Below, piece after piece: positions 42,867-43,250 of a stretch of DNA of 43,250 bases. Positions within the stretch are counted from its first letter, which is position 1. The number at the start of each line of letters is the position of its first letter. Origin of the DNA: Antrodiella citrinella (taxonomy: Eukaryota > Basidiomycota > Agaricomycetes > Polyporales > Steccherinaceae); assembly GCA_004802725.1 (NCBI GenBank), contig SGPM01000059.1, positions 9,438 to 52,687 of the forward strand, written 5' to 3'. The notes beneath the pieces are model-generated. The model worked only from the letters and a program-made list of their open reading frames with translations, did not search any database and was not told where the DNA came from. A program made the position numbers and the translations under genes.

Positions 42867-43250
42867 TCTGGTATAACTTGAGAAGTGNGGCTTCGACTTC
42901 GAGATGAAGGAAGNCTTTTTGTGCCGACAGCGCNGGCTACGATTGTGTGATACTGAAGCTTGAANGTCATTTCGAGGACGTCCGNGTCATCTGAGATGGC
43001 AGGAAATAGTAGGAATTAGCTGGGGTCACATTTAGCGCCTTCACCGTCCAGCTCCGGACGCGGAGATCGGATGATGTAAGCGTCCCTTTTTGCGTTGAGT
43101 CACCCTCCGGATGCATCCGCACAGGCTTGGCTAACTGCTACANNAGGNTNNAACNGNTTGAAANNNNANACNGTAGCAGTATGCTAGGTCAATGACTTTT
43201 TAGTACCATGATTNNANGNTTNNANANTTGNACNNNCGANNNNCNAGNNC
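42867..43250. other. Low-quality contig end
   Basis: Ambiguous bases become dense from about 42880 and dominate after 43140, marking the edge of an assembled read or contig. Annotation here is not reliable; further 5' exons of the HPP gene could be hidden. Confidence 0.8.

Noticed and set aside
1..43250. tRNA, rRNA, CRISPR or transposon terminal repeats
   Set aside because: No B-box-like GGTTCGA element in a cloverleaf context, no regularly spaced repeats, and no transposase or reverse-transcriptase motifs were seen by eye. A covariance-model search would be decisive.

Overview
This window is a piece of a filamentous basidiomycete nuclear genome, most likely Agaricomycetes. The evidence is the gene architecture. 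Nearly every gene is cut by many short GT-AG introns (about 41-82 bases), exons are short, genes lie on both strands, and several proteins belong to families typical of mushroom-forming fungi (a DUF7330 protein, an F-box-like protein, HGDL-type kinases). No bacterial operon, rRNA, tRNA or CRISPR signal is visible. The last kilobase is full of N, so the right end is a low-quality contig edge.

Layout, left to right. 1-1936: no gene I can support. 1937-3970 (+): complete nine-exon cytochrome P450. 4349-6572 (-): seven-exon TBC1D20/Gyp8-type Rab-GAP with a C-terminal membrane segment. 6927-8886 (-): nine-exon MFS sugar transporter. 10045-10500 (-): 5'-truncated membrane-protein fragment. 10500-10663 (+): inverted partial copy of the Rab-GAP first exon. 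10765-11595 (-): intact DUF7330 gene. 11880-12620 (-): its decayed tandem copy. 12701-13012 (-): weak F-box-like remnant. 13040-13899 (-): single-pass membrane protein with a 15-base microexon. 15073-16869 (-): Sds23-type CBS protein. 17338-18357 (+): F-box-like protein. 19146-20429 (-): acidic protein. 21968-23923 (-): decayed protein kinase. 24681-26098 (+): secreted pepsin-like protease with an altered first active site. 26440-27577 (-): SurE-type phosphatase with two frameshifts. 29358-35502 (+): 16-exon DDX60-like helicase. 35774-37289 (+): CNH-only Vps39-like protein. 38279-40467 (+): intact kinase, paralog of the decayed one, with an extra C-terminal domain. 40560-41480 (-): broken alpha/beta hydrolase. 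41755-42866 (-): HPP-family membrane protein.

I checked splice phases exon by exon. The P450, Rab-GAP, transporter, DUF7330, microexon gene, Sds23, acidic gene, protease, helicase, CNH gene and kinase all close to whole codons with canonical or near-canonical splice sites, which supports those models strongly. The genes do not form one pathway. They are a mix of trafficking (Gyp8-like, CNH/Vps39-like), nutrient uptake and secreted degradation (sugar transporter, protease, phosphatase), signalling (Sds23, kinase) and RNA metabolism (DDX60-like).

The most distinctive features are the DDX60-like helicase and a kinase fused to a possible beta-trefoil tail. The window also holds an unusual number of duplicated or decaying pieces (kinase, DUF7330, Rab-GAP exon, hydrolase, phosphatase). 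It therefore looks like a locus with active duplication and gene death beside conserved genes.
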